DNA from: Lophius americanus | Lineage: Eukaryota; Chordata; Actinopteri; Lophiiformes; Lophiidae | Direction of reading: 5' to 3' | DNA length: 64,000 nt | Assembly: GCA_037951165.1 (NCBI GenBank) | Contig: JBBDHG010000161.1 | Coordinates: forward strand, 743,501-807,500 | Part shown: positions 56,861 to 64,000 of the stretch, one piece after another | How the letters are laid out: every line of letters begins with the position of its first letter | How positions within the stretch are numbered: the stretch's first letter is position 1 | Made by a program: the position numbers and the translations under genes | Notes under the pieces: generated by a model | Database searches by the model: none | Told to the model about the DNA's origin: nothing | Seen by the model: the letters and a program-made list of their open reading frames with translations, nothing else

Positions 56861-57901
56861 ATCCAAAAGGCTTAAAAAACATTAGTAATTTAAACTCAAC
56901 TGAAGGGGTGTGTAGTATTCTTCCTAAAAACCTTTTCTCGTGTAAACTTAAAAGAGAAAACATATGAAAATAAATACGATTGTCTTTATTTCTATCTCTC
57001 ACAGATCTAGCCTTGCTCCTTTTGCACGTCATCATGTATCCATACAGCTCTAGCCAAATGAGTTCACACAATGCTTATTAAGCCTGTGAATGACAGATAT
57101 ATTTTTGTATTTGAGTCTCTGAATATGAAAGACATATACTGAATCGTAGAGGAAAAGGGTCTCCGCAGCTTCAGATGGAGTGACCAGTACCTGTGCAAAT
57201 ATACCTGTGCATAATACAATCGTCTATCCACTAAATCTATTTAGTCATGTTTGATAATCCATCTTCTCTTGTGCTTGATCTCTTGTGCTTGATTACCAAG
57301 TAAGCATAAATGCATAAATAGAAACAGGGGATGCCAGCATCATAACTTTTATCAGGCGTCACAGCGTGGCAGGGTAGCAGTCCAACAAAAAACTGGAATA
57401 AATGTTTGGTCCCTTGCCGACTCCAATGGCACCAGTACTTATTATTTTTAATCTTTCTTCAACACTGGCTCAGGAAAAACAATAGCAGATTCAGGAAACA
57501 CTGTTGCTATAACCATTTTCTTATCAGCAAGTAACGAAAGAGAGAGAGAGAGTGAGAACAGAAAGAATTGAAGTGGTAAGGAAGTGTGGTAGTATAGTAT
57601 CCTATACTAAACACACACTTCCCTGCATTGCATAGGAAGTACTGTACACTCAATGTTATAGATCAGCTCTTCCTGTGGGATTGGCAGCAGGGCTTGATAT
57701 CTGAGGTAAACGCTATCCAAATGAAGGATCAGTTCCACTTCCTCAGAGGACCCCATGATAGCCTCCCTGCTATTTTTACCCCACATACGAAACTCAAAAT
57801 AACGGAAGATATGTAAATCAAGCACACTTTCCTCTCTGGTGCATGCTCTCGTAAGCATTAGGAGGGGTCTAGAGTGTGAGGCTAAGTCTGTCCACCTGAA
57901 A

Positions 57902-57917
57902 CCCCCCCCCCCCCCCC
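57902..57917 (+). repeat. Poly-C tract, 16 bases
   Basis: Uninterrupted C run. Confidence 0.95.
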
Positions 57918-57989
57918 ACTCCTTATATGTTAAAACTCAACATGATGATCAGAATGCACACCCCAAGGAATAAAACCAAATATTTATAT

Positions 57990-58200
57990 CTTTGAAATGT
58001 TGGGGATATTATGGAAGTGTCATAGCCGGCACTGCTTCCGCTGCAGATCCTTCATGTTAGCGTGATAACTTAGAAAAACTGTTTCAATGATCAATTTAAA
58101 ATTCTATACCCCACGTTAGTGTGAGGAAGAACTGGACTGATTCTGGGATAGATCGGTTTTATATTTCTGACACTAGGGGGAGTTTTAACCGCAATGAATA
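57990..58200 (-). repeat. Unclassified repeat family A, reverse copy
   Basis: On the minus strand: actccccctagtgtcagaaa, then atcacgctaacatgaaggat and ctgcagcggaagcagtgcc. It matches the 45520-46060 copy. Confidence 0.6.
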
Positions 58201-58424
58201 AAAATAGTTGAGGTATGTTTAGAAAACATTGTTTTCTGTTGATACTAGGAAGAGTATTATCTCCAAAAGTAAATTGTTCCAATTTAGTCCAAATTTGATG
58301 CAAATGAATCGCCCAAAGAACACCTATCTTGTTTATATCATATTGTACAGATATTTTAATCTAATACCGAATATTTTAATCATTTTGGGGCGATTTTGTT
58401 TCACTAAAATACTGTGGACATAAC

Positions 58425-58505
58425 TTCACATTTAATTTGAGGAGTTAAGTCAGGGATATTGCTTGTACAATGAAGTGGATTGGGAACTTTTCGGAGATAA
58501 ACTGT
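58425..58505 (+). repeat. Unclassified dispersed repeat, copy 2
   Basis: ataacttcacatttaatttg through aacttttcggagataaact, matching 8471-8560 in the same orientation. Confidence 0.55.
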
Positions 58506-58869
58506 TAATATAACAGTTAATATGTTAATGTTCTTTCCCTTTTCCATTAGAATGACTCCAACAGAAAGTGACCATAGAAAACACTCAGTAAAACCTCTCG
58601 CTTATGTCATTGTACCTAAAGCAGGAGTCCAATTATAATTTGACCCTCATCAGAATGAAAACCTACTAAAGAAATTGGATTTCTTATTGGATTTCTTAGT
58701 GCAATTTCATTCTAGTTGCAAGTCCTTATCATCACCATTAGCAAACTTTCCATGGATAATTACTCTGGAATATTACTCGGATCCAGATCAGACTTAGCTG
58801 TGTGATAGATGTAGTGGGAAAATGGAAAAAAATAAAACAGTCCCAAAATTCCTTATTTTCTCTCACTAG

Positions 58870-59085
58870 AAGAAGGAGAAATCCTTTATTTATCACATAC
58901 AGCCATACACATTACAACATAGAGAAATAATTCTCTCTATTTCTCTCTATTTCTCTCTATTTCACTAGGGTTTCAGCTTCTTGCTCAAGGACCAGTTCAA
59001 GACCCAGGTGGGACTTGAACCAGCTGCCCTCTGACCTTCCGTTTAGGAGATGGCTGCTCTACCCACTGAGCTACAGCAGCCCCAT
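58870..59085 (-). mobile_element. tRNA-derived SINE
   Basis: Minus-strand head ggggctgctgtagctcagtg starting near 59084. It has an A-box region (59052-59073) and a B box GGTTCAAGTCC (59021-59011). The body after it is not tRNA-like. It contains a 10-bp tandem repeat (ttctctctat, three copies, 58931-58960). Confidence 0.65.
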
Positions 59086-59954
59086 CTACTACTACTACCC
59101 ACTACTCTTCCGCCCTAACACATAATTACTTATTTTTAACCCTTTACATTATACCCTTTATTTATATTATTCTTTCCATTGACCTATATTATTTTTAATT
59201 TAGTTTTTTTCTATTATGGGGGATTATAGTCAGACTGGTTCACATGGAGTCCATAAAAATGCAAATGCAAAAACTACTTATGGTCACAAGCAGTCAGCAC
59301 CGATTCTGGCTCCACAATGAGGGTGGATAGGTTGATTTACTCGTAATGACCCAAAAAAGATGGGCGAGACAAAACTACTATATGTCAGATATTCTAGTCA
59401 GAGAGACTAAATGAGGATATTAAACTTTAATGACCACAGTGCCATCCTTCCTGATGTGTGCAAATTAAGCTCAGCCCAGAGATACAAGCACCTCATGCAA
59501 TGCATGCAGTAAACCCTCACGTTCCATCTCAGAGCAAAATTCCACAGCTGATGTTTGTATTGTTTGGGTCATCATAGCCATTCATTATGATGATGTTGCA
59601 CTGACCTGTGATAATGACGCACGGAGGTATTGCCGCATGGGGGCAAAAGGCACCAGATTATTATCATTGTTGTATATTATTTACTACTACTTATTTTTTA
59701 GCCTAAAAACTAGGTGAAACCATTGCAAGTTTGAAAAATATCCATCAAATAATATAGAGATTAGTATTTTTTTCCCTGTGAATCAACCTCTTTGCCCAAA
59801 AATTCTACTTTAGAAGAAGGAAACATCGGGATCAGGATCGAAAAACTAATCAGGAAACTGGTACAAACAATGATTCTCGGCACCAAAATCAAATGGAATT
59901 CATGTCTCGTCACATTATATGCGGGTAAATCAGAAATAATGTTATGTTTTCATT

Positions 59955-60110
59955 ACCATCCATCTGTTGGTTAGCAGAATATTGCCAAGCTTTTAAACAA
60001 ATTTTGATGAAATGTGGGGAGGACTCCCAGGCATGGGTTGATTAGATTTTGAAGTGGATCTGGATCAAAGAAGTTTCATTCTAGCCTTGGTGAAGTTATG
60101 CATCTTCACA
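59955..60110 (+). repeat. Fish dispersed repeat, 'GGAGGTTATG' family, copy 3 (internal)
   Basis: The phrases ttggttagcagaatattgcc, tttgatgaaatgtgggga and gtggatctggatcaaag match the internal part of the family (TTAGCAGGATT, TTTTGATGAAA, GATCCGGATCAA). Confidence 0.55.
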
Positions 60111-60870
60111 TGCTTTTCTACTGTTGGAAATATTACCTCTCCTTTGAAATCAGCTGCGGCTGGTAATAAATATTCCTTTTTTTTTTTTTGCTTAATTTTT
60201 CTCCTCTAGAAGGTTTGCCGAACCCGGGCGCCTGTCCAAAACAAACCTAAATCCGTCGTTGTATTTGAGCTGCTTTCTAATTCAAAAAAAGAAGACTCAC
60301 AAAGACCAAACATGAGCAAAGCCTGTTATAATTCGCATGCATTGTTTTTCAATTGCTACGTTTTTTTTCCCCTTAGTATGATCTACCCCATTGGTTGAGA
60401 CTTAAAAGCTACTTTTCTCATTTCCCCCTGTTTCCTCTGATGCAAGACTTCAGAAATACCACAGACTCTTGTGAATGTTCCACCACCACCAGCCAGAAAT
60501 CTGCTCTGTGGGTTAAGTCACCAGAGCAATAATGATGACTAGTCAACAGTGTTTGGTGCCTAAGGTTACGAGCTGCCACTCTGGAGGGATTCCACTTCAC
60601 TCACTGTTCCTGTGTTCTTTAGATTCTATCTACATATTAAAGGCGAGTCAACTGTAAGTGAGGCTGGTTGACTTGGATGAATTAAATACCTTGTAAGCTA
60701 AATTTAATTTCAGAATGGTAAACTTAAACTAACGTTTACTTGTTTTTTCAAAATTAGGTTTGTTTGAATGGTTGGAAGAGATGTTAATATAAGTTAACAC
60801 ACACCCAAACACACACATGCATTGCATTCCCTGATGCCCTGTTGGAATCTTGGATTTTGGTATCTATAAA

Positions 60871-60871
<1 letters not shown>

Positions 60872-60952
<81 letters not shown>
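60872..60952. repeat. (CT)n microsatellite, 81 bp
   Basis: About 40 CT units with one interruption. It creates artificial Ser/Leu or Arg/Glu repeat frames on both strands. Confidence 0.97.
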
Positions 60953-62209
60953 GGCTTGTATCTGTGTTTTCTGTCCATGCACGTTTACATGGTGCTCATA
61001 TGGACTGATATAGTGAAAAGGTTGAATATTTTTAATGAACTCACATCTCTAACAGGATGCTACTCCACAACCAAATGCTCTGGCTATAACAAACAGAACT
61101 CTATGATCCAAAATAGTTTTTAATCCTTTCTTCGGTGTGTGGCTTCCAGCCTAAAAATAAAGCACTGAGGGCGTTAATGATATCACAAGGATTGTGTTTT
61201 GCCAGTTTACACGGAGACAGACACAAGAGTATTTTCAAGAGATCGCACTCCACAGACAGTGTTGTCCTATAAACAAAAGGTCAAACCCAAACAGAAGGTT
61301 ATAATCTTTCATGAAAACCGTTTTCATGGTACTGGTCGCAGCTCAGACACACACAGTTTGACAACTCAAACTGACATTGATCGTTTTATTTTATTTTCAA
61401 GGTCCCATATTTATTATATGCAATTAAATTTGTATTATTTACGTCTAACTTTATGTGTTTGGTAACTGCACTCACACTGCTAGCTCCTTACGGACTTCGA
61501 TAATATATTATATCCAGGAGGAAGTAACATGTTGTTCAACAGCGACCGGTGGATGAATCAAAATTTTGATACACAATAACTGGCCTGACCGGGATCTTAC
61601 TTCTCATTCTTGATTTCAACATTAGTTTTCAAAAAAATGTTATGAATATTTTTTCCCACTTTGTTAGAGTACGACCCATCAAACTCGTTCTGGCTTCATC
61701 ATCTATCCATGATTTTTTAGATGGCACTACTGATATAGCAATGAAGTTATATGTGTTTGTTCCCCATCTGAGATACCAAGCATTCTCTCATATTTGATAG
61801 TTCGTATTCATATATCACACAATTCATGATCAATTAAGAACATATCAGCAGCCACAGCAGGACTCTAGCTAATGGCTGACTATAGGTTACTTTTATCTCC
61901 TTTTCAAGCAAAACTGCAGGTTCTAAAAGTGAATTTGTATTAAAAACTTTTGGAACTTTGAAGATGCCCACAAGACTTAACAGATTGATAAAGCAGATGC
62001 CCTCATATTAGAATAAGATAGGATTTGGATCCATTTCTGCAGAACAAGCACTAAGAGGAGATTTTACACATTATCCAAAATGAACAGGAGGAATGATGTT
62101 AGTTTTGTAAAGCAGAGTTTACACAGTACAGGCATCAGATTTTTGTTAAAACACAGAATCCTTCCTGACATTCAGAGTGGTGGGAGTTAATTTGCCAATA
62201 AAAAGAAAT

Positions 62210-62530
62210 AGTATACCCCAAAAAGTCCATGTTACTATTAAATCGTCATCTCATCCACTGCGTCTGCAGCCCCCTTAGATCCTTTCTGTCAACACGATAA
62301 CTTAAAGAATATTTCAAGGATCATTTCCAGATTTTACACCCACATAGACGTTAGTACGAGGAATAACTGTATTGATCTTAGGAAAAGTCGATTGCATATT
62401 TAACACACTAAGGTAGGGGGTTAAATCCCAAAGTTCTTGGTCATAATTTCTCAACCGTGCCATGTTCTATACATCTCATTTTACTCTAATAGTAATATTT
62501 TACACAGTAGGGAGTGCTTTTTTATAAAAA
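62210..62530 (-). repeat. Unclassified repeat family A, second reverse copy
   Basis: Plus strand gatcctttctgtcaacacga, ttagtacgaggaataactgt and the 'accccctacc' region at 62410-62420. The minus strand parallels 45680-46040, and the 'attttactctaatagtaata' phrase matches family A as well. Confidence 0.5.
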
Positions 62531-63225
62531 AAACTATTCTTCCGAAAGAAGTTACAAAACGAAAGAGACATTAAATAACACCAACTCAAAATTCTGTCTG
62601 TGCTGCTCAAACATTCTTCCAAAAAATGCATCATCCTCTGCTGAGGATTGACAAAGCTTCAGCGTGATTCTTTACTTGGAAAAAAATTCTTCCAGAGTTT
62701 CTTCTAAACAGCTTCCACAATGAAATAGGTATTACATTCATCAAGTCAGATAAAGTTCAAGCAACCTATAATTTCAAATTGGTACCTCTCATATCAAGAA
62801 AAAACACCTCAGCCCTCTTAAATGTATTGGTTTTTGAGCCAAGGGCACAATCATGATGACACGTCTTCACATTTTGGCTCCTATCTTTGCAATAACTGAG
62901 TGCTAGTAAACACAAAACGGAAATTAATAAACTTAGATAAATAAATATTTAGTGATTTACCTTACTGCAGCTCAATTTATTGCCAAAAAATATTCTATGT
63001 CTCATTTTCAAAGTAGAAAAACAATATCATGATAACCGCGGGCCTTTACACTGTCGTCTTCAACCCTTCATAGCCTCACAGACAAGCAGCAGGGGTTAAA
63101 GCCATGAAGTCAGGGAGACGGAGCGGAGAAATCCCCCACCTGAGCTGACATTTTTCTCTGTACACATTGAAATACAATGAGTTATCTTCTCACTGAGACA
63201 CATCAGAACAACACTGTTAGAGCAT

Positions 63226-63652
63226 ACACCAATCAGCCATAACATTATAGCCGCTGAGAGGTTAAATCAGAATAACATTGATTGTCTCGCTTAAATGGTA
63301 CCAGTGAGTGGGTCGGATTTACTGTGCAGTAGTGAACATTTTGTCTCGCAAGTTGTTAAAGAATGATCCCACGTAAATGTTTGAGTGATTCCTTGTCTTC
63401 AGTGTTTAGTATCTACCAAAGTGGCTTAATGAAGGAAAACTTGTGACCCGGCAACAGGAGTTTGGAGGCTCACGACTAACAGATTTGTGTGCAGAGCAGA
63501 GACTAGACGAGTCCCTCCAGCGCAAATTGCTGAAAGAGTTAATGCTGATTCTTATAGAACAATGATTCTTGTACAATGTGTCAGACCACATTGTACATTG
63601 TAGATTTGTTTTGGATATTAGACAGGTGGTTCTAATGTTATGGCTCACTGGC
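63226..63652 (+). mobile_element. Tc1-like nonautonomous element with best-preserved ends
   Basis: Left end caatcagccataacattata and right end aatgttatggctcactggc are near inverted copies. Inside are aacattgattgtctcgctta, a tgctgaaagagttaatgctg segment and fragments of the transposase 5' half. About 430 bp, with no coding capacity. Confidence 0.85.
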
Positions 63653-64000
63653 ATATCTCTGCTTCACGCTACATGCTGCATGGGGATCAGAAGGTAATTT
63701 GCAAACTCTCCTATGTTCGCGTTGGTTTGGTCAGGTTTGATAGTTATTTTTTAAGTTGCGTGCACAAAGTGACACTTACGATGAAAACAGTGAGAGTTAA
63801 TAAAAACAGCAAAGTTAGGGGAAAGGAAACCAAAACATTGACCTGAAAGATGCAAATTTCTATAGAGCTGAGGAGAACTGTAGAGCTGGGACATTTGTTA
63901 TTGGTATTGTTAGAACAAATTACTTCTCACCGTACAATAATTTATGTGATTTATATATAATATAGTAAATAAATCAATGACAATTACTTTAAGGTGCTGA

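Larger units (their letters stand above)
52113..64000. other. Upstream BEGAIN intron or 5' flank
   Basis: 11.9 kb with no coding exon found. Because the exon at 52112 starts within a codon, this is most likely intron. Contents: microsatellites, several dispersed repeats, a SINE, two Tc1-family items or relics and a strong palindrome, each listed separately. 54020-55870 and 60960-62210 show nothing recognised. Confidence 0.7.

Noticed and set aside
58931..58960. CRISPR-like short tandem repeats
   Set aside because: Direct 10-bp tandem units with no spacers in a vertebrate genome; a simple repeat inside a SINE.
59011..59084. tRNA gene on the minus strand
   Set aside because: A and B boxes are present, but the arms do not pair as a tRNA and the sequence continues into a SINE body.
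60784..60982. Open frames with long Arg/Glu or Ser/Leu repeats
   Set aside because: They are translations of the 81-bp (CT)n microsatellite in different frames.

Overview
This window is nuclear DNA from a ray-finned (teleost) fish. The base composition is AT-rich, the genes have small GT-AG exons in long introns, and the proteins are vertebrate. The repeats are typical of fish: Rex1/Babar-like LINEs, Tc1-like transposons, tRNA-derived SINEs and long CT/GA microsatellites. There is no prokaryotic gene structure. Repeat and gene names come from remembered family sequences, not from a database search.

Three protein-coding genes run left to right. (1) WARS1, cytosolic tryptophanyl-tRNA synthetase, lies on the minus strand. 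Seven coding exons lie between 23 and 2930 and give the first 309 codons; the 3' end, with the KMSAS motif, lies off the left edge. (2) WDR25, a WD40 protein related to the splicing factor CDC40/PRP17, lies on the plus strand and is complete: six coding exons from 4971 to 28582, 514 aa. (3) BEGAIN, a postsynaptic PSD-95-associated coiled-coil protein, lies on the minus strand. Five coding exons lie between 32014 and 52112; the first coding exon(s) were not found and probably lie beyond 64000. WARS1 and WDR25 are divergent and share a 2 kb upstream region (2941-4961). WDR25 and BEGAIN are convergent. The order WARS1-WDR25-BEGAIN matches human 14q32, where BEGAIN borders the DLK1-DIO3 domain.

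The remaining sequence is intron and intergenic DNA containing decayed mobile elements. These include three large pieces of one LINE clade (6840-8350 minus, 16500-17300 minus, 24490-27116 plus), six Tc1-like relics of one family, two tRNA-derived SINEs, several multi-copy repeats I could not classify, and microsatellites. A few repeat-free stretches rich in homeodomain/POU-type motifs are candidate conserved noncoding elements (15400-15990, 12720-13190, 48540-48900, 41290-41420).

The three genes do not form a pathway: one is in translation, one resembles a splicing factor, one is a synaptic scaffold. I found no previously undescribed biological system. The points most worth checking are a 50-bp near-perfect palindrome (55876-55925), a 47-bp hairpin (30357-30403), a block shared by a LINE and a second locus in opposite orientations (20205/25600), a LINE fragment that kept its 5' rather than 3' part, an unclassified repeat family present at four loci, and the candidate noncoding elements.
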